Both the position numbers and the translations under genes were made by a program. Positions 9,431 through 19,675 of a DNA stretch of 64,000 nucleotides are shown here, piece by piece. The notes below the pieces were generated by a model. That model searched no databases. It saw only the letters and a list, made by a program, of their open reading frames with translations, and was not told where the DNA came from. Every line of letters begins with the position of its first letter. Position 1 is the stretch's first letter. The DNA is from Prorocentrum cordatum (lineage: Eukaryota > Sar > Dinophyceae > Prorocentrales > Prorocentraceae): the NCBI GenBank assembly GCA_963575745.1, contig CAUYUJ010016159.1:171102-235101 (forward strand), given 5' to 3'.

Positions 9431-9704
9431 GGCCATACAAAGGTACGGGAGTCTCTTGGGAAATGCCTGTGACGCCCTTCCGATTGGTGTCGTGGTGCGA
9501 CAGGGAGGAGAGGAGTTATTTGCAAGGAGCAGGAGCAGGAGCAGGAGGAGGAGGAGGTGGAGGAGTTGGAGAGGGAGGAGGGGCAGGTTCATGCATGGCT
9601 CCACTCTTTTCCAGCTGTTCAGCGGCAAACTACAAGTTCCGCCACCGTTGCAGCGCAGCGCTCTGTGAAGACAGCCCAGACGGCTGTGCTGTACAGTCGG
9701 GGCC
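9431..9704. other. (GGA)n and unrecognised sequence
   Basis: A (GGA)n-type microsatellite at about 9,520-9,590 within otherwise unrecognised sequence. Confidence 0.6.
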
Positions 9705-9850
9705 CTGAAGAAGGAACCCTTTTGGTTGGGGAGGGGCTCCGCGTTCCTCAAGTGTTTCACAGCTTGCCTCAGGTTTTCCTTATGTTTTCGATAGGAAATC
9801 GATGTTTAACTTATGGAAAAGGGGGCCTCGTTCCTTATTTAGGGTTACTT
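9705..9850 (+). repeat. Dispersed AT-rich repeat, GTTCCTTA motif, copy 2
   Basis: Aligns with 4,855-5,010. It shares AAGGAAC, GGGGCTC, the GTTCCT motif and the end CTCGTTCCTTATTTA. Confidence 0.55.
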
Positions 9851-10199
9851 AGGTCAACGCCCCGACTGTAGGATGATGACTGAATTATGATCAGGAGGAG
9901 GATGGCATGGCGGAGGAGGAGCAGGACGAGGAAGGTCACGAACGTACCATGCGACACTCTCAAGAGGCCCTAGAGAGGCACCCAAGAGACTCATATTCAT
10001 CCGGGAGGCTCCTGATCCAAGGTGTAACGTCCAGGATCGTCTCAATCACTCTCTCCTTGTGGAGGTCGGCGGTATGGTGTACGCCTCTTGAAAGGTATGG
10101 TCACGCCCTCATCTGTGTAACTGCTTCTCAATGCTACACTGCTTCTCAACGTTACACTGCGTTTTCCAGCGACCGCCCCATGTTGAACAATCACCGCCC
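9851..10199. other. No recognised gene
   Basis: No domain, RNA or repeat family recognised apart from a short GCTTCTCAA.G.TACACT duplication at about 10,122-10,162. Confidence 0.4.
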
Positions 10200-10740
10200 T
10201 CCACCTGCCGCGCTATTACGTGCGAATGAGTGTCGGGCTTCTCTCAGAAATTCGCAAGCGAACGCCATGTGTTGAGAAGACGCAATTCCCCATCCGTGTG
10301 AATAGATGTTGCAAGCTGTTCGGACGGATGTGTGCGGCGCTAAGGCGACAACCCAATTTTGAAAACGAGCCGCCCTCCATTCTTGCAGGTCTTGCCACCT
10401 GTTAAGACAAATGTGCGCGGCGCTCAGGCGAGAGCCCCATGTTGGAAAGAAACCGTCCTTTATCCTTGACGCTGTTGTGAAGACGAATGAGCGCGGCGTT
10501 GTTGCGAGAGCTTCACTTTGATAAGGAGCCGTTCCTCATCCTTCAACTGCTTTCAAGACGGTCAAGTCGAATGTGCGTGGTGTTAAGGCGAGAGCCCCAT
10601 TTGGATAACCGCTTGGCCTCCACCCATGAAGTTTGTGCAAATGTTTAAGGCGAGTGTGCGCGGCGCTGATGCGAGAACCCTCTGACAATTACCCCCCTCC
10701 ATCCTTGAAGTTGTCGCACATTTCAAGTTTCAGGGTTAGA
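10200..10740 (+). repeat. Decayed tandem repeat, GAATGTGCGCGGCGCT family, array 2
   Basis: Five or six units like those at 9,060-9,430, with GACGAATG.GCGCGGCG, GCGAGAGCCCCAT and CCTCCATCCTTG strings at roughly 90-100 bp spacing. The units are strongly diverged, so the array is old. Confidence 0.7.
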
Positions 10741-10849
10741 AATGGTCACGAGGTCTTAGACGAAACGCCTGGCCCGCCCTACCGTAACGCCTGGGGGTGC
10801 GATAGGGAGGAATTATTTCCGAGGAGACGGGATGGATGCGGAACAGAAA

Positions 10850-11265
10850 GAGAAGCCAAGAAGGGAAGAGACTGAGGAGGAGGAGGACGAGGAGGAGGAG
10901 AAGGAGGAGGAGGATGCTGAGGAGGAGGAGGAGGGGAAGCAGGAGGACAAGGAGCAAGGACGAGGAGGAGGAGGAGGAGAAGCAAGGAGGAGGAGGAGGA
11001 GCAGGAGGAGGTGCGCACTCTCCCGCTTGCTTTTTCCGTCCCTCCTGGCTCCCTTGCCGTCAGGGCTGCCGCCGACCACGCCGCCGCATGGGGGACTGGA
11101 GCGCCGACCTGCAGTCCGTCCGGATCCGATGCTCGCTTGCCCTCCCTCCCCTCGCCCGCTCCCCTCCCCTCCCCTCCCGTCCTGCTTGGCTCCCTGCCTT
11201 CCTCCCTCCCGCCTCCTCCCTTTGCTCCTCCCTCCCTCCCGCCCTGCTGCCCTCCTCCCTCCTGG
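10850..11265 (+). repeat. (GGA)n then (CCCT)n tracts
   Basis: A purine-rich (GGA)n microsatellite (10,850-11,010) is followed by pyrimidine-rich CCCT/CCTC sequence (11,140-11,265). The acidic and basic low-complexity frames here are artefacts. Confidence 0.85.
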
Positions 11266-12534
11266 CACGGGGAGCATTGGATGTTGCCCCCCGCTTCGGG
11301 GTTTGGGCGTCCCCGGCTATTTCATGCTGCTTGGCACCATTATGTCCGAAGTGTCCACTCCAATTCCTCCCTTCCTCATCTTCTCTCCTCCTTTTCCTTC
11401 GCCTTCCCTTCTTTTCGTCCTGACTCTTCCCTCCTCCTGCTCACTCCCCTCCTCGGTCCTCCTCCGCGCCGACCTGCAGTCCGTCTGTATCTAGACCCTT
11501 ACATATCGTGCTTCCAGTTTGCTGTGTGTGTGCGTATATGAGTCCCGCTGTCTTTCCTCAGTTTCGGGTTTCGGTTTCGTCATCGGGCCCTAAGGCAAGC
11601 ACCATCGACTTGGCATCGCTCGGACGTGTGTATTTCTTTGTCGAGGACCATCGAGGAGCATGCTCGATCATTTTGCGAAAAAGAAGCGCGCACGAAAGCG
11701 AACCATGCACGGTCAAGGAACGTCCGAACGATGGCGAGATGATCGGGGACGAAATGCTGCCCCTGGGGAGGGGGTCTGGTGCTGGGGGGCCGCCCAGTGA
11801 AAGGACCACACAGGAGGGTACAGGGGGGTTAGTTCGCATGCGATTTTTCTCCTCACATCCCCGAGTTTCGTCCGACAAGTTTGGCCGCTCAGAAATGGGG
11901 GGGGAAACCATGGGACACACCCCAAGGCGGCTATTTTGACGCACCCCTTATCGAGGATAGATGCCCCCCCCATCGTATATCCCAGGGTCGGGTCCCAAGT
12001 GTTTGGTCCATTCGAAACACCCACGAAGCCTGGGATAGGGGTCGACATATCCCCTGGTATAATAAATGCCGATTGTCGCTGTTGTTACCGAGCAACACAA
12101 GCCACAGCAATGGTCCGCTCTCCTCTGTGCCCTCTGCCTTGCGGCTGGCCTGCTCGGGGCAGGCACTGGGAGGCCCCAGAGAAGGGGTCAGGGCGGACGA
12201 TGTAGTCATGCCTCGGGTCTCGGTGAGCGAGCCGTGTCCGTTCCATGGGCGAAGAGTCAATGCAAGCAGGTTCTCCCACGGCTGGGCTTCAACGCTGTTT
12301 TGCCAGACCTCGGCTGTGTTCTGTTCTTCGTTCCGCGAGGGAGGTACAGGAAAAAAGGTGGCGCAAAACGAAACACAACACGAAAAAAAACGAACAACAA
12401 CGTTTAGGTCCAGCCCTTGTTTCTCCCTGGAGTGAGCGTCTGAGTGGGCGCGGCTTTGCAGCGGCATTTTCTCATGTATCCCTCGGGCGCGTCGGCCCCG
12501 CCCTGCAGTACACGCGCGGTGCAGGACGCAGGCC
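11266..12534. other. No recognised gene
   Basis: Lower repeat density than its surroundings. The 20-mer GCGCCGACCTGCAGTCCGTC occurs at about 11,100 and again at about 11,466. Open frames up to about 180 codons exist on both strands but none has a recognisable domain and they overlap each other, so none is called. An A-rich patch lies at 12,360-12,410. Confidence 0.4.
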
Positions 12535-12562
12535 CTGTCCTGTCCTGTCCTGTCCTGTCCTT
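12535..12562 (+). repeat. (TGTCC)n pentanucleotide repeat, left part
   Basis: About five TGTCC units. The array resumes at 12,857-12,873 on the far side of the foldback element, which therefore appears to have inserted into it. Confidence 0.85.
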
Positions 12563-12856
12563 CTGGGACGACCGTGGGGGTTGCTACGTGGATGCGGGGG
12601 TTCTAAGTGGATGCTGAGGTGGGTTACGTATGGCCTGACCTGACTTATAGGTGGGCCACAATTGCCCCGAGTAGCTTCGGGGGGTGAGCGATCCGAGCTA
12701 AGTGGGCTTCGCCCACACTTAGCGTAGTTATCTAACCCCCCTGGACCACTCGAGGAATTTGTAATCCACTGATAAGCCAGGTGTGGTCAGATATATCCCA
12801 CCTTAGCAGCCACTTGTAACCCCATATCCACTTAGCAACCCCTACGGCGATCCCAG
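12563..12856. mobile_element. Foldback element inserted in (TGTCC)n
   Basis: A 294-bp element in which the left half (CTGGGACGACCGTGGGGGTT...) and the reverse complement of the right half (CTGGGATCGCCGTAGGGGTT...) align over nearly the whole length. They meet at a central CTAAGTGGGC-TTC-GCCCACACTTAG hairpin. TGTCCTGTCC sequence abuts both ends, so the target duplication cannot be separated from the microsatellite. No protein is encoded. Confidence 0.8.
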
Positions 12857-12929
12857 TGTCCTGTCCTGTCCTGACGTCGTTATGCACCAGTTTTCGGAAT
12901 CCGTCGCAGTGGTCAGCGCCGGGCCCCCG

Positions 12930-13050
12930 TCCCCACACAGCTGGGCGGCGTCTCTGGCGCCGCCCCGGCGCGCTCCGCGCGCGCCGGGGAAGAGATGCGG
13001 GGAAGGGGGGTGTTCAGCGCCGACCCAACCAAGCAGGGCTCGCTTCCTCC
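12930..13050. repeat. GGCGCCGCCCC..GCGCGCTCCGCGC repeat, copy 1
   Basis: Shares GGCGCCGCCCCxGGCGCGCTC and CAGCGCCGACCC with the inverted-repeat element at 61,131-61,283 and, more weakly, with 49,100-49,190. The outer arms are degraded here. Confidence 0.55.
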
Positions 13051-13054
13051 GATG

Positions 13055-13260
13055 CGGTTCGATTCGATTTCGGTGGCCTCCGATTCTGATTCGATTCGAC
13101 TTCAGATTCCGATTTGGATGCCGATTCCTCAATAGAGGCCTACTGGCCTGCCGGTCTCTGCCGATTCGACTTCTCCCGACTTGGCTGCCGATTTCTGCCG
13201 ATCCGATTCGTTTCGATCGCTGATCCGACTTGTCGATTCCATTCTGGGCTCTCCTGACAA
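13055..13260 (+). repeat. Dispersed GATTCGATTCGA-type repeat, copy 2
   Basis: Second copy of the 7,845-8,045 repeat, in the same orientation. It ends in the shared GGGCTCTCCTG. Confidence 0.75.
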
Positions 13261-13315
13261 AGCTGGGAGGAGTTCCGCAAGCTTGTGATCACTATCCCCG
13301 AACAGAGCTTGCACT

Positions 13316-13560
13316 CAGGGCTTCTAATTTCTGCTCCGAGGAGCTAGGCCTGTCTACTGCTCTGGCGGCTATGTTGCTGGCGTCGCCGCCCCGTTGCCGC
13401 TTCGTCGCCGCCCGTCGTCTTGGCCTGTCTGCCGGTCCGCTGGCTATTTTGCCGCCTTCGCCGCTCGTTGCTGCCCGTCCTCTGGGCCTGTCTGCCGGGC
13501 TGGCGGCTATGTTGCCGCCGTCGCCGCCGCGTCGCCGCCTGTTCGCCGCACAAAGCATCG
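13316..13560 (+). repeat. TCGCCGCC repeat unit, lacking the MITE (empty site)
   Basis: Begins TTCTAATTTCTGCTCCGAGG and continues into CTCTGGCGGCTATGTTGCTG and TCGCCGCC repeats of about 60 bp. The reverse complement of 46,970-47,380 has the same order, but there a 191-bp MITE splits it exactly at the CTCT.GCG octamer, which is duplicated there and single here. This is therefore a natural empty site. Confidence 0.75.
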
Positions 13561-13574
13561 ATTGCACTACACAG

Positions 13575-13600
13575 ATGTATATATATATATATATATACTG
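13575..13600. repeat. (TA)n microsatellite
   Basis: Short TA dinucleotide tract at the left end of the large GCGCGC-rich repeat block. Confidence 0.9.
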
Positions 13601-13719
13601 TGCGACAAAAAGTGCACCGTATAGATGTACCACACAAGAGTGCACCCGAACGATTGCACAAGCTAGATTTCCCAACACATACATTGCAGAACACATAGAA
13701 GGCACAAAACATGGATTCA

Positions 13720-15300
13720 ACACATCTATTCTCCTTTCTGGAAAGAGAATAGACTCTACCCCCCCCGATTTATCAGCTCCCCTTGGGATAGTATAATTTC
13801 ATGTATATTCTGCACATTCGTCCATCCTAAATATGAAATCATACCATCCCAGGCAGGCCGGTTTCCCCCCCCCTGAGGGTCCCTTGTAAAAAACACTATG
13901 CGGTGACACTTGTTGCTCTAACATCGCACTTTTTCGCGAATCCTTTGCAACAAATGAGACGAAGTGCACACGCGCGCGTCGTCGCGCGCGCATGCCGAAA
14001 TCCTTCAAAAACCTTCGGCGCAGGAGGGATTTCGCAATCGAGTTTCCAAACGACATACAAAACACAGGGTTTCGCAACATTGATTTGCTAAAAAACTTCC
14101 GCGCGAGCTCTTGCAAAATCTTAAGAGAACCGTCGGTTTTTCAAGATTTACACAAAATGCTACCAAACGGGCTTCGCGCGCGCGCATGTCGAAATCTGTC
14201 GAACGCCCTTGCGCGTGTGCCGTCGCGAGAATCCCCAGCAGAAAACGGGACGAAGTGCAGACGCGCGCGTGGTCGCGCGCGTACGCCGAAATCCTTCAAA
14301 ACCCATCGGTTTCGGAAGGATTTCGAACTCGCGCGTCCAAGAAACATACAAAACCCAAGGTTTCGCAACACGGATTTTCAACAAAAGCGTGCGCGCGCGC
14401 TCTTGCGTCGTCGTCGTCGTCGTCGCCGTCCTCCCTCCTCCCGCGTCGTTGTCGTCGTCGTCGTCGCCTACGTCGTCCTCTGTCTTTCCTCGTGTTCGTC
14501 GTCGTCGTCCTCTTTGGCGTCGTGGTCGTTTCCGTCGTCGTTGTCGCCGTGGTCGTCCTTCCTCCTCCTCCCTCGTCGTCGTCGTCGTCCGTCGTCGGCG
14601 TTCGTCGTCGTCCCTCCTATTTCGTCGCCGTCGTCGTCGTCGTCGTCGTTGTCGTCGTCGTCTTCCCTCCTCCCTCGTCGTTGCCGTCGTCGGCGTCGCC
14701 GTCCTTCCTCCTTCTTCGTCGTTCGCGTCGTCGCCGTCCTCCCTCTTCCCTCGTCGTTGTCGTCGTTGTTGCCGTTGTCGCCGTCGTCGTCCTCCCTCCT
14801 CGTCGTCGTCTTCGTTTGCGACGTCGTCGTCTTCGTCGTCGTCGTCGGCGTCGTCGTCGTCTTCGTCGTCGTTGTCGGCGTCGTCGTCGTCGCCGCCGTC
14901 GTCGTCGTCGTCGTCGTCGGCGTCGTTGACGTCGTCGTCGTCGTCGGCGTCGTCGTTGTCGTCGTCGGCGTCGTCATCGTCGTCGTCGTTGTCATCGTCG
15001 TCGTCTTCGTCGGCGTCGGCGTCGTCGTCGTCGTCGTCGGTGTCGTCGTCGTCGTCGTCATTGTCGGCGTCGTCGAAGTCGTTGGAGACGTCGCCGGTGT
15101 CGTCGTAGTCGTTGTCGGCGGCGTCGTCGTCGTCGTTGTCGCTGTCGTCGTCGGCCTCGCTGTCGTTGGCAAGTGCCCTGTGGTACCCACCGTCACGGTC
15201 TTAAGAGATTTTGCGAACCAAGTTGCGGGTGGGTGGGTGGGATGTTTGCGCGAGCAGTGGAGTGGTCAAGCGCGGTGCAGGGTAGTCAATTGCACCACAT
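13720..15300 (+). repeat. Large repeat unit 1 (GCGCGC family) with (GTC)n expansion
   Basis: The unit opens with a shared head (GAGAATAGACTCTACCCCCC, then GGGATAGTATAATTTC). It is followed by two roughly 230-bp subunits with GCGCGCGCATGCCGAAATCC, GGGACGAAGTGCA, ACAGGGTTTCGCAACA and TTTTCAACAAAAGCGTGCGC. An expanded (GTC)n tract at 14,405-15,170 replaces the shorter GTC-rich segment of later units. The shared tail is GCGGGTGGGTGGGTGGGATG then GCAGTGGAGTGG. Frames across it are repeat-derived. Confidence 0.8.
14405..15170 (+). repeat. (GTC)n/(GTT)n interrupted microsatellite
   Basis: About 770 bp of GTC, GTT and GGC triplets. It lies where units 2 and 3 have only about 200 bp of GTCGTC-rich sequence (15,890-16,110 and 17,150-17,400), so it looks like a local expansion. 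Confidence 0.9.
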
Positions 15301-16270
15301 AGATTCTCCTTTCTGAAAAAACCCGATAGGATGTTCTACCCCCCGTCGGACTTATCGACTCCCCGGGAACCGATGCAAAACACATATGATTCTGACCCAC
15401 TGTCAATTTTACCTGTGCGTTCATACTATCCTAGCCAGTGTGGTGTCGACACTTCCCAGCATCCTTTGACAAAAGCTGCCATGCGCGTCTTTTATCAAAA
15501 ACCAAAATTCCCAAAGTCCCTTGCAACAAATGGGACGAAGTGCGCAGGCGCGCGTCGTCGCGCGCGCATGCTGGAATCCTTCAAAAAGTTGATCCCCGAA
15601 GGATGCCAAAATCGAGTGTCCAAAAAACAAAAAACACAGGGTTCCGCAACACGGATTTTCAACAAAAGCGTGCGCGCGCGCCCTTGCGAATTCTCAAGTC
15701 ACCACGAGTTTCCAACAGTTTCATAACATGCTACCAAACGGGTTTCGCGCGCGCATGTCGAAATCGCTCGGACGCCCTTGCGCGTTTGCTGGGGTGGCGC
15801 GATCCGTGTCAAGTAATACGAGCCACTCTTACGCGTCTGCCGCGCGCGCATTTCGAATTCTTTTCAAAACCTTCATCACCGACGCGAAGACGCCGTCATC
15901 GTCGTCGGCGTGATCGGCATCGCCGTCACTGGCTGCCCCGTCGTCGTTGTCAGCCTTGTCGCCAGCATCGCTACTATCATCATTGTGTCTACCATTATCG
16001 ACGTTGCCATGGTGCCGCGCCCGCCCAAGTCGCCGACTCGCATTGGAGTGCCCGCTGGGATGCGCCGAGCGGTCAGCGCCACCGCGTTCGCGTCGGTCGC
16101 GCGGAACTAGCTGGCCGCTGCGCGCGCGAGCATGCGCGTGCCAGCGCGGCCGCAGGGATGCACCAGCCAACACCCAGGACTTATCGCAATCGCTCCCGCA
16201 TGGGTTTTTCAAACCAGCTTGCGGGTGGGTGGCTGGGATGCTTGCGCGATCAGTGGAGTTGACAACTTCA
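15301..16270 (+). repeat. Large repeat unit 2
   Basis: Same head-to-tail order as unit 1: CCCCCCGTCGGACTTATCGA head, one GCGCGC subunit, GTCATCGTCGTCGGCGTGAT middle, and GCGGGTGGGTGGCTGGGATG tail. Gene content: none. Confidence 0.8.
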
Positions 16271-17565
16271 AGTTCGGCAAGTGAAATCTCTGTGCTCAAA
16301 AAAGAGATAGGTCCTACCCCCCCCCCAGACTTGCGCTGCAATGTGCATATGATTATGCCCCATCGTCCATCCTACATTTGAATTTGCACTACCCCAGGAG
16401 AACCCGCATCGCCCCCCCCCCCCCCCCCTCCTCGCCATTCTCTGCAACAAATTGCAGACGCGCGCCCATTTCCCAGAAGTTTGTTCAAGCATCGCTTCCA
16501 ACACATGGGGGGAAGTACCCGCGCGCGCGTCGTCGCGCGCGCGCCGGAATCCTTCCAACCCCTTTGGTGTCGGAAGGATTTCAGAATCGAGTTCAAAAGA
16601 AAGAACATATAAAACCCACAGGGTTTCGCGACGCGGCTTCTCTAAGGACGCGCGCGCGGTCTTGCGAATTCTCAAGACAACCATGTGTTTTCCACGTTTT
16701 CATAAAATGCAGCCAAACGGGCTTCGCGCGCGCATGTCGAAATCGTTCGAACGCCCTTGCGCGCGTGTCGTCGCGAGAACCCTCTGCAATCGTCGGGGCG
16801 AAGTGCACGCGCGCGCGTCGTCGCGCGCAAATGCAGAAATCCTTCGAACATTTCTGTTTCGGAAGTGTTGAGTTTAATCGAGCGCGCAAGATACATGCCA
16901 AAACACAGGGTGTCGCAGCGCGGATTTTCAAACAAAAGCGTGCGCGCGCCCTTGCGAATTCTCCAGAAAACCATGAGCTTCCAACATGTTCACACAATGC
17001 TACCAAACGGACTTCGCGCGCGCATGATCGGAATCGTTCGGGCTCCCTTGCGCGCGTGCTGTGGTGGCGCGACCCGTGCGAAATAATGCCAAGCGAGCCA
17101 CTCTCGCCTCTGCCGCGCGCAAGTCGAATTCTTCCCCAAACCTTCATCACCGACGCGACGACTCCGTCATCGGCGTCGGCGTGATCGGAATCGGCGCCGT
17201 CGCTGGCCGTGCCGTCGTCGCTGTCAGCGTCGTCGCCAACGTCGCTACTGTCAGCATCATCGCGTCTACAAGCGTCGGCGTTGCCATGATACCGCGCCCG
17301 TCTACGCCGCCGAGTCGCAAGGAAGTGCCCGCTCGGATGCGCCGAGCGGTCAGCACCACCGCGGCCGCGTCGGTCGCGCCAAGCTACCTGGCCGCTGCGC
17401 GCGCGCACGCGCGGGCTAGCGAGGCCGCGGAGATGCGCCAGCCAGCGCCAGGCACTCATCACAATCGCCGCAGCATGAGGTTTGCAGGCCAAGTTGCGGG
17501 TGGGTGGGTGGGATGTTCGCGCGAGCAGTGGAGTGGGCAACGCATTGCGAATATAACTTAATTGC
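16271..17565 (+). repeat. Large repeat unit 3
   Basis: Carries the head with a long C run (about 16,410), two GCGCGC subunits, a GTCATCGGCGTCGGCGTGAT middle and a GCGGGTGGGTGGGTGGGATG tail. The middles of units 2 and 3 are closely similar across CTGGCCGCTGCGCGCGCG. Confidence 0.8.
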
Positions 17566-17699
17566 ACCGCATATAACGCACCACGTATCTTCCCCTTTCT
17601 AAAAAGAGAATAGACTCTACCCCCCCGGACTTAAAGTTCCCCCCTGGGATAGTATAATTCCCCACATCCAAAGTGGGCACTTGTTTTCTCTGGACACCC
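17566..17699 (+). repeat. Large repeat, truncated head (unit 4)
   Basis: Only the head remains (GAGAATAGACTCTACCCCCC and GGGATAGTATAATTCC), then the array ends in (CA)n sequence. A similar isolated fragment is at 19,531-19,625. Confidence 0.7.
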
Positions 17700-17855
17700 C
17701 GCGCAGGAACAGGAACACACACACACGCCCACTCACACTCACTCACACTCTCTCATCATCAACCTCATCAGCATCATCGATGATGCTCTCTCACATGCTT
17801 AGTCGCTCACATACTCATCATCATCATCACTCGCACTCTCTCACACGCTCATGAA

Positions 17856-17889
<34 letters not shown>

Positions 17890-18005
17890 GGCATCGGCAT
17901 CATCCTCATTCAAACATCATCATCGCCACCACCACTCACAATCAATCATCACCCTCTTCACCACTCATCTTCACCACCACTCATCATCCTCATCCTCATC
18001 ATCGT
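17700..18005 (+). repeat. (CA)n and (CAT)n microsatellites
   Basis: CACA/CTCA-rich sequence followed by CAT/ATC tracts, including an unbroken run near 17,850-17,890. Nothing else is seen. Confidence 0.9.
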
Positions 18006-18954
18006 TGAGTAAATTGAGGGAAGTCTCAGGCGGGAACCCCCTCCCTATGGGGCCCGCAGATCATGTTGGTAATCCGAGCGGGTCATCGGAATCCTGTAAC
18101 TGTCGTCACTTTTGAGCTCCCCAGGCCTGAAAATGGAGGAAGTCTCAGGCGGGAGCCTCGTCTGTGAGTGAATTGGGAGGAAGTTTCAGGCGGGAGCTCC
18201 CTCCCTATGGGGCCCGCAGATCATGTTGGTAATCCGAGCGGGTCATCGGAATCCTGTAGCCGTCGTTACTTTTGGGCTCCTCAAGCCTGAATTTGGAGGA
18301 AGTCTCAGGCGGGAGCCTCGTCTGTGAGTAAATTGTGAGGAAGTCTCAGGCGGGAGCCCCCTCCTTATGGGGCCCGCAGATCATGTTGGTAATCCGAGCG
18401 GGTCATCGGAATCCTGTAACTGTCGTCACTTTTGAGCCCCCCAGGCCTGGAAATGGAGGAAGTCTCCGGCGGGAGCCTCGTCTGTGAGTGAATTGGGAGG
18501 AAGTCTCAGGCGGGAGCTCCCTCCCTATGGGGCCCGCAGATCATGTTGGTAATCCGAGCGGGTCATCGGAACCCTGTAACTGTCATCATTTTTGGGCTCG
18601 TCAAGCCTGAATTTGGAGGAAGTCTCAGGCGGGAACCTCGTCCGTGAGTGAATTCTGCGGAAGGCTCAGGCGGGAGCCCCCTCCCTATGGGGCCCGCAGA
18701 TCATGTTGGTAATCCGAGCGGGTCATCGGAACCTTGTAACTGTCGTCACTTTTGGGCTCGTCAAGCCTGAATTTGGAGGAAGTCTCAGGCGGGAGCCTCG
18801 TCCGTGAGTGAATTCTGAGGAAGTCTCAGGCGGGAGCCCCCTCCCTATGGGGCCCGCAGATCATGTTGGTAATCCGAGCGGGTCATCGGAACCCTGTAAC
18901 TGTCGTCACTTTTGGGCTCCTCAAGCCTGAATATGGAGGAAGTCTCAGGCGGTT
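18006..18954 (+). repeat. 160-bp tandem array, six copies
   Basis: TCATGTTGGTAATCCGAGCG begins at 18,061, 18,221, 18,381, 18,541, 18,701 and 18,861: five successive intervals of exactly 160 bp with only substitutions between copies. Each unit has two AAGTCTCAGGCGGGA motifs, 119 and 41 bp apart. The last copy breaks off after AAGTCTCAGGCGG. No open frame is conserved across copies. Confidence 0.95.
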
Positions 18955-19369
18955 TTGTCCAGGGCGGAGGCGAAGCAGCTCGCGGCAGAGCTGGGTTTCG
19001 TGCTGCCTTCCGCCTGAGCGCGGCTGCGCCTCGCTCGAAGCCCGCGGGGTTGTCCCAACGGCTTGGTCTTGCGCGCCAACGGCTCGCGGGGTTGTCCCGA
19101 CAGCCTGGCCCGCGGGGTTGTCCCAACGGCTGCGCGACGTGACCAGTAGAGAACGCGCCTGTGCTGGCCGTGGCGGCGACGGCGCCGAGGAACATCGACA
19201 TGCGCGCTCATGCAACAGGAAGGGGAGGAGGTGGCGGGGCGCGGAACAAACAGGGGGGCGAGGATGGGGACAACGTAAGGAGTGGAAGGGGGGCCCGCGC
19301 CAAGGCGACAGGAAATATACGCAGAAGAGACAGCCAGGACGCCTCACCAACCACGAGGACGACGGTGAT

Positions 19370-19370
<1 letters not shown>
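18955..19370. other. No recognised gene; three GCGGGGTTGTCCC copies
   Basis: Three copies of CGCGGGGTTGTCCCAACGGC-like sequence lie at about 19,040-19,135. The rest is unrecognised. Confidence 0.5.

Positions 19371-19427
<57 letters not shown>
19371..19427 (+). repeat. Poly-T tract, 57 T
   Basis: An uninterrupted homopolymer. It could be the reversed poly-A of a retroposed sequence, but no parent sequence is recognisable upstream or downstream. Confidence 0.9.
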
Positions 19428-19492
19428 CTCCAGATTTCGCCCAGAGGATTCTTATGTGGGGCTCTTCCGTCGGAGTAATTTTGTGTATGTGC

Positions 19493-19493
<1 letters not shown>

Positions 19494-19530
<37 letters not shown>
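19494..19530. repeat. (TA)n microsatellite
   Basis: TA dinucleotide tract directly left of a fragment of the large-repeat head, the same juxtaposition seen at 13,575. Confidence 0.9.
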
Positions 19531-19532
<2 letters not shown>

Positions 19533-19625
19533 TGCACACTCGTCCATCGTAAATATGAAATCATACCATCCCAGCTAGGCCGGTTTCCCCCCCCCTGAGG
19601 GTCCATTGTAAAAAAGAAAACATTA
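19531..19625 (+). repeat. Large-repeat head fragment
   Basis: TCTGCACACTCGTCCATC...AAATATGAAATCATACCATC matches the head of unit 1 at about 13,807-13,895 almost exactly, including the CCTGAGGGTCC.TTGTAAAA end. Confidence 0.8.
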
Positions 19626-19675
19626 TGCTAACGGAGTTCCCCACATAAAGATGTTACGGGGTTCCATTGTTTCTT

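Noticed and set aside
13575-13600. TATA box or promoter
   Set aside because: The TA tracts here and at 19,494 and 25,195 are dinucleotide microsatellites with no gene downstream.
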